Position numbers and translations under genes: made by a program
Notes under the pieces: model-generated
What the model was told of the DNA's origin: nothing
What the model saw: only the letters and a program-made list of their open reading frames with translations
Database searches by the model: none
DNA from: Alphaproteobacteria bacterium
GTDB lineage: Bacteria > Pseudomonadota > Alphaproteobacteria > Rhodobacterales > Rhodobacteraceae
Assembly: GCA_030424645.1 (NCBI GenBank)
Contig: JAUHWP010000020.1
Span: 1 to 35,619, forward strand
DNA: 35,619 nucleotides
Reading direction: 5' to 3'
Shown here: piece by piece, positions 1-8,482 of the stretch
How positions within the stretch are numbered: the stretch's first letter is position 1
Layout of the letters: each line of letters opens with the position of its first letter

Positions 1-389
1 CCAAGGGCAAGAACGTGCGTTTTGCGATCCACCCGGTTGCGGGCCGTCTGCCCGGTCACATGAACGTGCTGCTGGCCGAGGCCAAGGTGCCCTATGACAT
101 CGTGCTGGAAATGGACGAGATCAACGACGACTTCCCGGACACGGATGTCGCCATCGTCATCGGCTCGAACGACATCGTGAACCCGGCCGCGCAGGAAGAC
201 CCCAACAGCCCCATCGCCGGGATGCCGGTGCTGGAATGCTGGAAGGCCAAACAGGTCTTCGTGTCGAAACGCGGTCAGGGCACCGGCTATTCCGGCATCG
301 AGAACCCGCTGTTCTTCAAGGAAAACACGCGGATGTTCTATGGCGACGCGAAACAGTCGCTGGATACGCTGTTGACCATGATCAACTGA
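1..389 (+). CDS. pntB: NAD(P) transhydrogenase subunit beta, C-terminal part
   Basis: This is the last 128 codons of PntB, cut by the left edge; the reading frame enters at base 3. PntB is the membrane and NADP(H)-binding subunit of the proton-translocating transhydrogenase, which moves hydride between NADH and NADP+ using the proton gradient. What remains is the cytosolic NADP-binding domain III. Visible family motifs are [14 protein letters not shown], the acidic EMDEIN segment, [12 protein letters not shown], and the [16 protein letters not shown] stretch that contacts NADP, followed by a short conserved helix near the C-terminus. The usual length is about 460-500 residues, so roughly the last quarter is present. 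The stop at 387-389 is followed at once by an intrinsic terminator, so pntB ends its own transcription unit. Identity is very secure. Confidence 0.96.
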   Translation, partial: KGKNVRFAIHPVAGRLPGHMNVLLAEAKVPYDIVLEMDEINDDFPDTDVAIVIGSNDIVNPAAQEDPNSPIAGMPVLECWKAKQVFVSKRGQGTGYSGIENPLFFKENTRMFYGDAKQSLDTLLTMIN

Positions 390-412
390 TCCGGCAAGCC
401 TGACACAACAAG

Positions 413-440
413 ACGCCCCCGCATCGCCGGGGGCGTTATT
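413..440 (+). terminator. Intrinsic terminator after pntB
   Basis: The arms ACGCCCCC (413-420) and GGGGGCGT (429-436) are perfect complements. A further G-C pair closes a six-base loop, and the hairpin is followed by TTATT. It lies 24 bases after the pntB stop and separates pntB from the downstream permease. Confidence 0.8.
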
Positions 441-494
441 CGTTTCTGCCTGACCCAGCTTCCACCCGCCGTGAAAACAGGCTAAGCGAAAGGG

Positions 495-1421
495 ATGAAC
501 CCTTCGCGCGGTATTGCCCTCAAACTCGGATCGGTCGCGTTCTTCATCTCGCTTCAGACGATGGTGAAGGCGGTGTCGGGTCATATTCCGGCAGGCGAGG
601 CGGTGTTCTTTCGCTCACTGTTTGCGCTGCCGGTGATCCTTGGCTGGCTGGCCTATGAAGGACGTCTGCACAGCGCGTTGCGCACGGCCAATCCGTGGAG
701 CCATGTCAGCCGGGGCACGGTCGGAGTGCTTGCCATGGGGCTGAGCTTTACCGCGCTTGGCTACCTTCCGCAGACCGAGGTCACGGCGATTTTCTATGCC
801 GCCCCGATCGTCACCGTCATCCTTGCGGCGATCTTTCTGGGCGAACAGGTGCGCATGGTGCGGATTGGGGCTGTGCTGGCCGGATTGGTCGGCGTGCTGA
901 TCATCCTGTGGCCAAGGCTGGAAGGCTTCGGCGGTGAAGGCGAGGGCGAAGCGCTGCGGGCATTCGGGGCGCTGTTGGCCTTGATTGCTGCCTGTTGTGT
1001 TGCCGTTGCCAAGATCCTTGTGCGCAAGCTGGTGGGAATTGACCCGCCGTCGACGGTGGTGATCTATGCGTCGCTGACCGCGATCTGCCTGTCGCTGTTG
1101 ACGATCCCCTTTGGCTGGGTCTGGCCGACCGGGTGGGAGTTTGCATTGCTCCTGGGGGCCGGGCTGGCCGGTGGGGTCGGGCAGTTGATGCTGACCACGG
1201 CCTATACCCATGCCGATGCCTCGACCATCGCGCCGTTCGACTATACGTCGATGATCTTTGCGCTGGCCTTCGGTTACATGTTCTTCGGAGAGTTGCCGAC
1301 CCTGCAGATGCTGCTGGGAGCGGGGATTGTTGTCGGTGCAGGACTGGTGATCATTTGGCGTGAAGGGCGATTGGGCAAGGACCGGTCGAAGTCGCGCGCC
1401 GTCAGCCCGCCCGGCGGGTGA
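495..1421 (+). CDS. EamA/DMT-superfamily permease
   Basis: A 308-residue integral membrane protein with about ten hydrophobic segments arranged as two similar halves, the EamA (DUF6) architecture of drug/metabolite transporters. Visible features are the N-terminal segment leading into the FFRSLFALPV helix of the first repeat, an AIFYAAPIVTVILAAIFLGE segment typical of the end of repeat one, and the equivalent FDYTSMIFALAFGYMFFGE in repeat two. The C-terminus is a short basic tail rich in Arg, Lys and Ser. The substrate cannot be read from the sequence; the family includes exporters of amino acids, metabolites and drugs. The ATG at 495 has AGGG only one base upstream, so the ribosome site is poor, but no better start keeps the first helix. 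It lies alone between the pntB terminator and ftsW. Confidence 0.88.
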   Translation: MNPSRGIALKLGSVAFFISLQTMVKAVSGHIPAGEAVFFRSLFALPVILGWLAYEGRLHSALRTANPWSHVSRGTVGVLAMGLSFTALGYLPQTEVTAIFYAAPIVTVILAAIFLGEQVRMVRIGAVLAGLVGVLIILWPRLEGFGGEGEGEALRAFGALLALIAACCVAVAKILVRKLVGIDPPSTVVIYASLTAICLSLLTIPFGWVWPTGWEFALLLGAGLAGGVGQLMLTTAYTHADASTIAPFDYTSMIFALAFGYMFFGELPTLQMLLGAGIVVGAGLVIIWREGRLGKDRSKSRAVSPPGG

Positions 1422-1428
1422 TTGCGCA

Positions 1429-1449
1429 TCGCGCCTGCAAAAGGCGCGA
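1429..1449 (+). other. Perfect hairpin after the EamA permease gene
   Basis: TCGCGCCT (1429-1436) and AGGCGCGA (1442-1449) form a perfect 8-bp stem with a GCAAA loop, eight bases after the permease stop. No T-run follows, so it may be a U-less terminator or an mRNA 3'-end stabiliser. The remaining bases to 1598 hold the leader of ftsW; I see no clear promoter there. Confidence 0.4.
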
Positions 1450-1598
1450 ATTCTCTGGAAAACCAATGAAAACCTAGCTATCGTTGGCGCAACGACCCGC
1501 ATCAGACGGGCGAATGAGGATCAGTGGCAGTCAGAACCCGAAAAGGGACCTGCCGTTGGTAAAGATGAGCGGTACAGACAAGTGGCAGGCATACTTCC

Positions 1599-2768
1599 AT
1601 GACAGAGATGGTATATGGCGCGGTTCCCGCGCGTGATGGCGACCCCATTCTTCCCCGGTGGTGGCGCACGATCGACAAGTGGTCGGTGTCCTGCATCCTG
1701 ATCCTGTTCGGGATCGGGATCCTGCTGGGCCTGGCGGCTTCGCCCCCCTTGGCCGAACGCAACGGGCTGTCGCATTTTCATTATGTTGAGCGCCAGTTGG
1801 TATTCGGCGTGGTGGCCCTTGTCACGATGTTTGCAACGACGATGATGAGCCCGCAAATGGTGCGCCGCCTTGGCGTCCTGGGGTTTGGCGTGGCGTTGGG
1901 GGCGGTGATGCTGTTGCCGGTTCTGGGCACCGATTTCGGCAAAGGGGCGGTGCGCTGGTATTCACTGGGCTTTGCCTCGATCCAGCCGTCCGAGTTTCTG
2001 AAGCCCGGATTCGTGGTGGTCGCGGCGTGGCTGATGGCGGCCAGCCAGGAAATCAACGGCCCGCCGGGACGCTCGATGTCGCTGGGCCTGGTCCTGGTGA
2101 TCGTGGGCTTCCTGGCGTTGCAACCCGATTTCGGGCAGGCCGCTTTGGTGCTGTTCGGCTGGGGCGTCATGTATTTTCTGGCGGGTGCGCCGATCCTTCT
2201 TCTGGCTGCGGCGGCAGGCGTGGTCGTGTTGGGTGGCATGTTCGCCTATAACAACTCGGAGCACTTTGCCCGCCGCATCGACGGGTTTCTGAACCCGGAC
2301 GTGGACCCGACCACCCAGCTTGGCTATTCGACCAACGCCATCCGCGAAGGTGGGTTTTTCGGCGTCGGCGTGGGCGAAGGGCAGGTGAAATGGTCGCTGC
2401 CCGATGCCCATACCGATTTCATCATTGCCGTCGCGGCCGAGGAATACGGGCTGATCCTTGTCCTGATCATCATCGCGCTTTACGCCACCATCGTCGTGCG
2501 CAGTTTCCTGCGCCTGATCCGCGAGCGGGATACCTTCACGCGCCTGGCGGGGTCGGGACTGGCGGCGATGTTCGGTATTCAGGCGCTGATCAACATGGGT
2601 GTGGCGGTGCGTCTTCTGCCCGCCAAGGGCATGACGCTGCCTTTCGTCAGCTATGGCGGCTCGTCCCTGATCGCGGGGGGGATTGCGCTTGGGATGCTTC
2701 TGGCCTTTACCCGCACCCGCCCGCAGGGCCGTATGCAGGATGTCTTCGCAAACAGGCAGGGACGATGA
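1599..2768 (+). CDS. ftsW: Septal peptidoglycan glycosyltransferase FtsW
   Basis: A 389-residue SEDS-family polytopic membrane protein. FtsW polymerises lipid II into septal glycan strands together with its partner transpeptidase FtsI, at the divisome in the inner membrane. About ten membrane segments are visible. Diagnostic parts are the [18 protein letters not shown] stretch, the large periplasmic loop after [18 protein letters not shown], the [16 protein letters not shown] motif (the D/E-rich loop conserved in SEDS proteins) and the C-terminal [15 protein letters not shown] signature. The ATG at 1599 is used; an in-frame ATG at 1608 is an alternative, and neither has a strong Shine-Dalgarno. 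The stop overlaps the murG start (ATGA), which implies translational coupling. Cell-wall genes that usually precede ftsW (mraY, murD) are not present upstream in this window. Confidence 0.96.
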   Translation: MTEMVYGAVPARDGDPILPRWWRTIDKWSVSCILILFGIGILLGLAASPPLAERNGLSHFHYVERQLVFGVVALVTMFATTMMSPQMVRRLGVLGFGVALGAVMLLPVLGTDFGKGAVRWYSLGFASIQPSEFLKPGFVVVAAWLMAASQEINGPPGRSMSLGLVLVIVGFLALQPDFGQAALVLFGWGVMYFLAGAPILLLAAAAGVVVLGGMFAYNNSEHFARRIDGFLNPDVDPTTQLGYSTNAIREGGFFGVGVGEGQVKWSLPDAHTDFIIAVAAEEYGLILVLIIIALYATIVVRSFLRLIRERDTFTRLAGSGLAAMFGIQALINMGVAVRLLPAKGMTLPFVSYGGSSLIAGGIALGMLLAFTRTRPQGRMQDVFANRQGR

Positions 2769-3862
2769 GCGACGCCAAACCCCTTCTTGTCATTGCCGCC
2801 GGTGGCACCGGTGGTCACATGTTTCCCGCACAAGCCCTTGCCGAAGCAATGCTGCGCAAGGGGTGGCGGGTGAAGCTGTCGACCGACGCGCGCGGTGCGC
2901 GCTACACCGGCGGCTTTCCCCATGTGGTCGAGGTCGAGGAAGTGAACTCCGCCACCTTTGCGCGGGGCGGGGTGCTGGCCAAGGCGCTGGTGCCGTTGCG
3001 TCTTGGTGCAGGCGTCATCGGCGCAATCCTGAAGATGCGCCGTGATCGACCGAAAGCGGTTGTCGGTTTCGGTGGCTATCCCACCATTCCGGCGCTGGCG
3101 GCGGCCAAGGTCTTGAACCTGCCGCGCATGATCCACGAGCAGAACGGCGTGCTGGGTCGCGTGAACAAGATCTTCGCGACCCGTGTGAACGCCGTGGCCT
3201 GCGGCACATGGCCCACCACGCTGCCCGAAGGCGCAAACGCCGTCTATACCGGCAACCCGGTCCGGTCCGAGGTGCTGGCGCGCGAGGCCGCAGGCTATAT
3301 CCCGCCCGGCGATTATCCGATGTCGATCCTTATGATGGGCGGTTCGCAAGGCGCGCGCGCCCTGTCCGACACCGTGCCCGCCGCGATTGCCGGCCTGCCA
3401 GAGGAGATGCTGCACCATGTCTCGGTCAGCCATCAGGCGCGGGACGAGGATATGGAACGGGTGAGCGCCTTCTATGCCGAACATGGCATCCGCGCCGATG
3501 TGCAGCCCTTCTTCAACGATATCCCGCGTCGTATTTCCGAAGCGCAACTGGTGATCAGCCGTGCGGGTGCGTCTTCGGTGGCGGATATTTCGGTCATCGG
3601 TCGCCCGTCGATCCTGGTGCCTTATCCGCACGCGACCGACGATCACCAGACGGCGAATGCACGGGGGCTGGTCGATGCGGGCGCGGCCATCCTGATCCCG
3701 GAAACCCGGCTGGACGTGGACACGCTGCGTGAACAGATCGAGACAGTTCTGGACAATCCTGACGGGGCGATGCAAATGGCGCACGCCGCGCTTGCACAAG
3801 GGCGGCCCGATGCGACTGAGGCGCTGGTGGCACTGGTCGAGGAATTGACCGCGACCGGTTGA
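2765..3862 (+). CDS. murG: UDP-GlcNAc:lipid I GlcNAc transferase MurG
   Basis: A 365-residue GT-B glycosyltransferase that adds GlcNAc to lipid I to make lipid II on the cytoplasmic face of the inner membrane, directly supplying FtsW. The N-terminal glycine-rich loop [12 protein letters not shown] (around residues 11-22), the [17 protein letters not shown] motif, the [14 protein letters not shown] segment that lines the acceptor cleft, the MGGSQGAR loop starting the C-terminal Rossmann domain and the [23 protein letters not shown]-binding region are all present in order. The length matches the family. The ATG overlaps the ftsW stop by four bases, which fixes the start even though the open frame extends upstream inside ftsW. 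A 61-base gap separates it from murC. Confidence 0.97.
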   Translation: MSDAKPLLVIAAGGTGGHMFPAQALAEAMLRKGWRVKLSTDARGARYTGGFPHVVEVEEVNSATFARGGVLAKALVPLRLGAGVIGAILKMRRDRPKAVVGFGGYPTIPALAAAKVLNLPRMIHEQNGVLGRVNKIFATRVNAVACGTWPTTLPEGANAVYTGNPVRSEVLAREAAGYIPPGDYPMSILMMGGSQGARALSDTVPAAIAGLPEEMLHHVSVSHQARDEDMERVSAFYAEHGIRADVQPFFNDIPRRISEAQLVISRAGASSVADISVIGRPSILVPYPHATDDHQTANARGLVDAGAAILIPETRLDVDTLREQIETVLDNPDGAMQMAHAALAQGRPDATEALVALVEELTATG

Positions 3863-3923
3863 CCGGGGTGACGTGATCCGGTGCGTGGCTGGCCCGCGCC
3901 CGGCAAAAGTGAAAGGGAGCCTG

Positions 3924-5321
3924 ATGAACGCAGCAGCGACGAAACTGCCCACCGAGATGGGGATGATCCATTTTGTGGGGATCGGCGGGATCGGCATGTC
4001 CGGGATTGCCGAGGTGCTGCTCAACCACGGCTATCAGGTGCAGGGGTCGGACCTGAAATCGTCGAAAATCACCGACCGACTGGCCGATCTGGGCGCCGAG
4101 ATATTCGTCGGCCAACGTGCCGAAAACCTTGAAAACGCCGAGGTCGTGGTGATTTCCTCTGCGATCAAGCCGGGCAACCCGGAACTGGATGCCGCGCGCG
4201 CGCGCGGTTTGCCGGTGGTGCGCCGGGCCGAAATGCTGGCCGAACTGATGCGCCTGAAATCCAACATTGCGGTGGCAGGCACCCACGGCAAGACGACCAC
4301 CACGACCATGGTGGCAGAGCTTTTGGTCAAGGGCGGGATCGACCCGACCGTGATCAATGGCGGGATCATCCACGCCTATGGATCAAACGCGCGGATGGGG
4401 CAGGGCGAATGGATGGTGGTTGAAGCCGATGAAAGCGACGGCACCTTCAACCGGCTGCCCGCAACCATCGCCATCGTCACCAATATCGACCCCGAGCATA
4501 TGGAGCATTGGGGCGACTTCGACACGCTGCGCAAGGGCTTCCTGGATTTCGTGTCGAACATTCCGTTCTACGGGCTGGCGGTCTGCTGCACGGATCATCC
4601 CGAGGTGCAGGCGCTGGTGGGCAAGATTACCGACCGCCGCGTCGTGACCTATGGATTCAATGCGCAGGCGGATGTGCGGGCGGTGAACCTGACCTACAAG
4701 GGCGGGGTCGCGCATTTCGACATTGCCCTGAACAACGAAGGCACGCGGATCGACGGTTGCACCCTGCCGATGCCGGGGGACCACAATGTCTCGAACGCGT
4801 TGTCGGCGGTGGCCGTGGCGCGCCATCTGGGGATGAAGCGCGATGAAATTCGTGCGGCCCTTGAAAGCTTTGGTGGGGTGAACCGGCGTTTCACTCGTGT
4901 GGGCGAAGTGAACGGCATCACCATCATCGACGATTACGGCCACCACCCGGTCGAGATTGCCGCGGTTCTGAAAGCCGCCCGGCAAGCGACCGGGGGCCGG
5001 GTCATCGCCGTGCATCAGCCGCACCGCTACTCGCGCCTTCACGACCTGTTCGAGGATTTCTGCGCCTGTTTCAACGAGGCCGACGTGGTGGGCATCGCCG
5101 ATGTCTATGCCGCGGGAGAAGACCCGATCGAGGGCGCCAGCCGCGACGATCTGGTGGCGGGGCTTGTCCGGCACGGCCACCGGCACGCGGTCGCAATCCC
5201 CGACGAAGATGCGCTGACCGCCTTGGTCAGGGATCATACGGAGCCGGGCGATATGGTGGTCTGCCTTGGCGCGGGCACCATCAGCACATGGGCGAACAAC
5301 CTGCCGATCCGGTTGGGTTAG
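3924..5321 (+). CDS. murC: UDP-N-acetylmuramate--L-alanine ligase MurC
   Basis: A 465-residue Mur ligase that adds L-Ala to UDP-MurNAc using ATP in the cytoplasm, the first step of stem-peptide assembly. The three Mur ligase domains are visible: an N-terminal UDP-binding Rossmann part with [18 protein letters not shown], a central ATPase with the P-loop [12 protein letters not shown], the [10 protein letters not shown] magnesium-site segment and [11 protein letters not shown], and a C-terminal domain with [11 protein letters not shown] and HQPHRYSRL. The start at 3924 is chosen because GAAAGGGAG lies just upstream with good spacing; the frame stays open further upstream, but the MurC homology begins here. 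The next gene starts five bases after the stop. Confidence 0.97.
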   Translation: MNAAATKLPTEMGMIHFVGIGGIGMSGIAEVLLNHGYQVQGSDLKSSKITDRLADLGAEIFVGQRAENLENAEVVVISSAIKPGNPELDAARARGLPVVRRAEMLAELMRLKSNIAVAGTHGKTTTTTMVAELLVKGGIDPTVINGGIIHAYGSNARMGQGEWMVVEADESDGTFNRLPATIAIVTNIDPEHMEHWGDFDTLRKGFLDFVSNIPFYGLAVCCTDHPEVQALVGKITDRRVVTYGFNAQADVRAVNLTYKGGVAHFDIALNNEGTRIDGCTLPMPGDHNVSNALSAVAVARHLGMKRDEIRAALESFGGVNRRFTRVGEVNGITIIDDYGHHPVEIAAVLKAARQATGGRVIAVHQPHRYSRLHDLFEDFCACFNEADVVGIADVYAAGEDPIEGASRDDLVAGLVRHGHRHAVAIPDEDALTALVRDHTEPGDMVVCLGAGTISTWANNLPIRLG

Positions 5322-5326
5322 GGACT

Positions 5327-5632
5327 ATGCGCCCGGTCCTTCATGACATTTTGTTTTGGGGACTGACGGCGGCACCCTGGCTGAACATTGTTCTGGTCGG
5401 ACGGTTGGCATGGGCCGGACGCCGTGGTCTGGCGACCTTGCTGGCTGTGTTGGTCGGGGCAGGGTGCTGGCTGCTCTATGCGCTTCTTGCCCCGCTGCTT
5501 GTCGATATGTGGGCCGGTGATGGTGTGGCGGCCGAGGCAAGGCGCGACCTGACCCTTTGGGCCGTTGGGGTCGCCCTGTTCGTGATCTTTGGTGCTTCAG
5601 CGCCGATATGGAAGGGAAAGCCTGATGGCTGA
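5327..5632 (+). CDS. Small uncharacterised membrane protein
   Basis: A 101-residue protein I do not recognise. It has three hydrophobic stretches, roughly residues 8-27 (LFWGLTAAPWLNIVLVGRLAW), 34-56 (LATLLAVLVGAGCWLLYALLAPLL) and 75-92 (LWAVGVALFVIFGASAPI). A short polar loop lies between the second and third (WAGDGVAAEARRD), and the C-terminal tail is lysine-containing (WKGKPDG). The start at 5327 is five bases after the murC stop and avoids the longer frame overlapping murC. Its last eight bases overlap the start of the following APC permease gene, so the two are probably co-translated. Position inside a peptidoglycan operon suggests a membrane or envelope role, but this is inference only. 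Confidence 0.72.
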   Translation: MRPVLHDILFWGLTAAPWLNIVLVGRLAWAGRRGLATLLAVLVGAGCWLLYALLAPLLVDMWAGDGVAAEARRDLTLWAVGVALFVIFGASAPIWKGKPDG

Positions 5633-6818
5633 CCAGTTGAAACGAAACCTCGGTCTTGGCCTTCTGACCATGTATGGCGTCGGCGTTATGGTTGGCGCGG
5701 GCATCTATGTGCTGGTGGGTGCCGTCGCCGCCGAGGCGGGCATCTGGGCACCGCTTGCCTTCGTGCTGGCCGGGATCGTTGCCGCGCCCTCCGCCCTGTC
5801 TTACGCCGAACTCAGCTCGCGCATCCCCGAAGCCTCGGGCGAGGCGGCCTATGTCGAGAAAGGTCTGAACAGCCACATTCTGGCGGTGCTGATCGGCCTG
5901 GCCATCGTGGTGGCGGGCACCGTGTCCGCGGCGGCGGTGTTGCGCGGCGGGGTCGGATACCTGTTGTCGCTGATCGACATTCCCGCGACCTGGGCGATCA
6001 TCGGCTTTGGCGTCACCCTGACCCTGGTAGCCGTGGCGGGCGTTCTGGAAAGCCTGGCCCTTGTCGCGCTGTTCACCATCATCGAGGTCGCCGGGCTGGC
6101 CGTCGTGATCTGGGCCGGGTTTACCGCCCCGCCGGTGGCCGAGTTCACCGACCTGCCACCGGTTTACTGGCCCGGCGTGGCCGGGGCGGCGGCTTTGGCC
6201 TTCTTCGCCTTCATCGGCTTTGAAGACATGGTGAACATGGCGGAAGAGGCGCGCGACCCAACCCGCACTGTGCCACGCGCCATCCTGATTGCGCTGGCGG
6301 TCACAACCTTGCTCTATGCCATGGTCTCGCTCGCGGCGATCCGGGCGGTGCCGGTGGACGAACTGGCTGGCTCGGACCGCCCCCTTGTGCTGGTCTGGGA
6401 GGCCGCGTTCCTGATCTCTCCGGCCATGCTGGGTGCGATTGCGGTGGTCGCCGCGCTGAACGGCGTGTTGGCGCAGATCGTGATGGCCGCGCGGGTTCTG
6501 TTCGGGTTGGGGCGGCGCGAGCGCCTTCTGTCGGTCTTCTATCGGGCCCATCCCCGGTTCGGCACGCCGGTCCTGGCGACGCTGCTTCTGGGGTTGGGCG
6601 TGGTGGGGGCTGCGTTGGCGTTGCCGGTGTCGGACCTGGCCGAGGTCACGTCGACCGTGCTTCTGATCGTCTTCGCCGTGGTGAACACGGCGCTGATCGC
6701 GTTGAAGCGCAAGGACCCGAAAGCGCCGTTTCGCACCGCTGGTTGGGTGCCGTGGCTTGGGCTTGTCGCGGCCCTTCTGGCGCTGGGGGCGTCTGCCCTG
6801 CCGGGGGGTGCGGGATGA
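5625..6818 (+). CDS. APC-family amino acid permease
   Basis: A 397-residue permease of the amino acid-polyamine-organocation superfamily. The opening LGLGLLTMYGVGVMVGAGIYVLVG is the hallmark first helix, with the unwound GVGVMVGAGIY segment that binds the substrate amine. It is followed by YAELSSRIPEASGEAAYVEKGL, the conserved cytoplasmic loop after helix 2, and FFAFIGFEDMVNMAEEARDPTRTVPRAI, the helix 6 to loop 6-7 signature. About twelve hydrophobic segments can be counted. The start is placed at 5625 because GAAGGGAAAG precedes it; the longer in-frame start at 5589 would delete this logic. The substrate is unknown. It is unusual to find a transporter between murC and murB, and it overlaps both neighbours (8 and 4 bases), so it is part of the same operon. 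Confidence 0.88.
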   Translation: MADQLKRNLGLGLLTMYGVGVMVGAGIYVLVGAVAAEAGIWAPLAFVLAGIVAAPSALSYAELSSRIPEASGEAAYVEKGLNSHILAVLIGLAIVVAGTVSAAAVLRGGVGYLLSLIDIPATWAIIGFGVTLTLVAVAGVLESLALVALFTIIEVAGLAVVIWAGFTAPPVAEFTDLPPVYWPGVAGAAALAFFAFIGFEDMVNMAEEARDPTRTVPRAILIALAVTTLLYAMVSLAAIRAVPVDELAGSDRPLVLVWEAAFLISPAMLGAIAVVAALNGVLAQIVMAARVLFGLGRRERLLSVFYRAHPRFGTPVLATLLLGLGVVGAALALPVSDLAEVTSTVLLIVFAVVNTALIALKRKDPKAPFRTAGWVPWLGLVAALLALGASALPGGAG

Positions 6819-7054
6819 GCGCTCCGCTGATCGCTGCCGCCCTGTGGGTGATCGCCGCGAGTGTCGTGGCGTTCCTGCCAATGAGGTTGCAGTTTGCGCC
6901 GGGTCTGGTGCTTCTGGTGGCCGCGCCGCTGCTGATCATCTGGATCGGGACCGTGCATGGCTGGCTGTGGGCCGTGCTTGGGGTGGGGGCGTTCATCTCG
7001 ATGTTTCGTCGCCCGCTGTGGTATCTGGCGCGCAAGGCGTTGGGGCAGGTATGA
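6815..7054 (+). CDS. DUF2484-like small membrane protein (first copy)
   Basis: A 79-residue hydrophobic protein beginning MSAPLIAAALWVIAASVVAFLP. Three short membrane segments are visible, followed by a basic end ([16 protein letters not shown]). The pattern LWVIAASVVAFLPMR, a glycine-containing middle helix and a terminal RRPLWYLARK resemble what I recall as the DUF2484 family, small proteins encoded beside murB in Rhodobacteraceae. The assignment is from memory, not a search. The ATG overlaps the permease stop (ATGA) and its own stop overlaps the next start (ATGA). Function is unknown; the location suggests a cell-wall or membrane role. Confidence 0.75.
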   Translation: MSAPLIAAALWVIAASVVAFLPMRLQFAPGLVLLVAAPLLIIWIGTVHGWLWAVLGVGAFISMFRRPLWYLARKALGQV

Positions 7055-7296
7055 CGCTGTCGCTGACCCTTGCCTGTTTGTGGGCCGTAATCGCGCAAGT
7101 GATCGCGCTTTTCCCGTCGCGTCACCACCATTGGCCCGCCGCTTACGTCTTGATTGCCGTGGGCATTCCGCTATTGGGGTATGTGGTTTACCAGAACGGG
7201 CCGCTGGTGGCCGGGCTGGTTCTGATCGCGGCGATGTCCATTCTGCGTTGGCCAGTGATCTATCTGGTCCGCTGGCTGCGCAAGACACGAGGTTGA
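7051..7296 (+). CDS. DUF2484-like small membrane protein (second copy)
   Basis: An 81-residue protein with the same plan as its upstream neighbour. [20 protein letters not shown] matches the first copy's AALWVIAASVVAFLPMR, and [17 protein letters not shown] matches [16 protein letters not shown], with two hydrophobic segments between. The two genes therefore look like a diverged tandem duplication. It starts in an ATGA overlap with the first copy and ends one base before the GTG start of murB, so it is the immediate murB neighbour, the usual place for this family as I recall it. Function is unknown. Confidence 0.78.
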   Translation: MTLSLTLACLWAVIAQVIALFPSRHHHWPAAYVLIAVGIPLLGYVVYQNGPLVAGLVLIAAMSILRWPVIYLVRWLRKTRG

Positions 7297-7297
7297 T

Positions 7298-8230
7298 GTG
7301 ACCCATCCTGACAAGATCGAAATCCGCGGCACGCTGATGTCGGACAAGGATCTGTCCGCGCTGACATGGATGCGTGTCGGTGGCCCGGCGGACTGGTTCT
7401 TCATGCCCGCCGACGAAGACGATTTGGCCACGTTTCTGGCCGCGCTCGACCCCCAGATCCCGGTCTTTCCGATGGGGGTCGGCTCGAACCTGATCGTGCG
7501 CGATGGCGGCATTCGCGGTGTGGTGATCCGGCTGGGCCGGGGCTTCAACGGGATCGAAATCGACGGCAATCGCGTCACCGCCGGGGTCGCCGCGCTGGAC
7601 GCCCATGTGGCGCGCAAGGCCGCCGAGGTGGGCGTTGACCTGACCTTCCTGCGCACCATTCCGGGTGCCATCGGCGGCGCGGTCAGGATGAATGCGGGGT
7701 GTTATGGGGCCTACGTGGCGGACGTGTTTGTCGAGGCGCAGGCGATCACGCGCGCGGGCGAACGGGTGACGCTGACGGCGGACGACTTGAAATTCCAGTA
7801 TCGCCAGACCGATTTGCCGGACGGCTGGGTGATCACGCGTGCGACCTTTGAGGGGTCGACGGGCGACCCAGCGGAGCTTGTCGCCCGGATGGACGCGCAA
7901 CTGGCCAAGCGGGACGAGACCCAGCCGACCAAGGACCGAACCGCCGGATCAACCTTCCGCAACCCGGCAGGCTACAGTTCGACGGGGCGGGCCGATGACC
8001 GCCACGATTTGAAAGCCTGGAAAGTGATCGAGGATGCCGGGATGCGCGGGGCCACGTTGGGTGGCGCACAGATGAACCCGATGCACGCCAATTTCCTGAC
8101 CAACACCGGCGATGCCAGTGCTGCCGACCTTGAAGGATTGGGCGAAGAGGTCAGAAAAAAGGTTTACGAACACAGTGGCATAGAGCTAGTATGGGAAATC
8201 ATGCGCGTGGGTGAACCGGCAGGCAAATAA
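7298..8230 (+). CDS. murB: UDP-N-acetylenolpyruvoylglucosamine reductase MurB
   Basis: A 310-residue FAD enzyme that reduces enolpyruvyl-UDP-GlcNAc to UDP-MurNAc with NADPH in the cytoplasm, the second committed step of peptidoglycan precursor synthesis. It has the FAD-binding PCMH fold with [25 protein letters not shown] and [19 protein letters not shown]. The C-terminal domain carries TAGSTFRNP, whose serine is the catalytic proton donor, and ends with [10 protein letters not shown], containing the conserved glutamate. It lacks the Tyr-loop insertion of the E. coli type and belongs to the shorter type II class, as expected from its length. It starts with GTG one base after the previous stop. 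The following 252 bases are non-coding and hold a hairpin repeat array. Confidence 0.96.
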   Translation: MTHPDKIEIRGTLMSDKDLSALTWMRVGGPADWFFMPADEDDLATFLAALDPQIPVFPMGVGSNLIVRDGGIRGVVIRLGRGFNGIEIDGNRVTAGVAALDAHVARKAAEVGVDLTFLRTIPGAIGGAVRMNAGCYGAYVADVFVEAQAITRAGERVTLTADDLKFQYRQTDLPDGWVITRATFEGSTGDPAELVARMDAQLAKRDETQPTKDRTAGSTFRNPAGYSSTGRADDRHDLKAWKVIEDAGMRGATLGGAQMNPMHANFLTNTGDASAADLEGLGEEVRKKVYEHSGIELVWEIMRVGEPAGK

Positions 8231-8297
8231 GCTGGCAATCACGCGCTGAATATGGGGTCGGGCAGGCCCTTCCGATCCGGTCGGTAAGAACCGGTGA

Positions 8298-8388
8298 CAA
8301 GGGGCAAACGCCCTTGCAAACAAGGGGCACTAAGCCCTGACTGAAATGGGCACTAAGCCCTGTGCGAAGGGGCGGTACAGCCTCAGAC
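8298..8388 (+). repeat. Degenerate tandem array of four small hairpins
   Basis: Four consecutive units of 22-24 bases fill this stretch: 8298-8320, 8321-8344, 8345-8366 and 8367-8388. Each can fold on itself. Unit 1 pairs CAAGGG with CCCTTG. Units 2 and 3 share GGGCACTAAGCCCTG exactly and pair GGGC with GCCC around an ACTAA loop. Unit 4 is a weaker version (GGGGCGGTACAGCCTC). The array lies in the 252-base gap between murB (ends 8230) and ddl (starts 8483) and has no coding potential I can support. The rest of the gap (8231-8297 and 8389-8482) holds a small CCGGT/ACCGG hairpin at 8277-8294 and the ddl leader; I see no clear promoter. Confidence 0.75.
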
Positions 8389-8482
8389 AAAGAAAACCAC
8401 CGCGTGCAAAGTGCGGACAATCGCCGGAAACGGCAGGGCAGTCGGTCGTGAAATGCGGCCAGGGACGAGGCAAAGAGCAGGC

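Noticed and set aside
8231-8297. Riboswitch or leader peptide upstream of the hairpin array
   Set aside because: Only one short CCGGT/ACCGG hairpin was seen, with no conserved motif that I recognise.
8298-8388. CRISPR array
   Set aside because: Units are only 22-24 bases, with no unique spacers between repeats and no cas genes; each unit is a hairpin instead.
8411-8482. N-terminal extension of ddl
   Set aside because: Composition is Arg/Gly-rich and the ATP-grasp fold starts directly after 8483.
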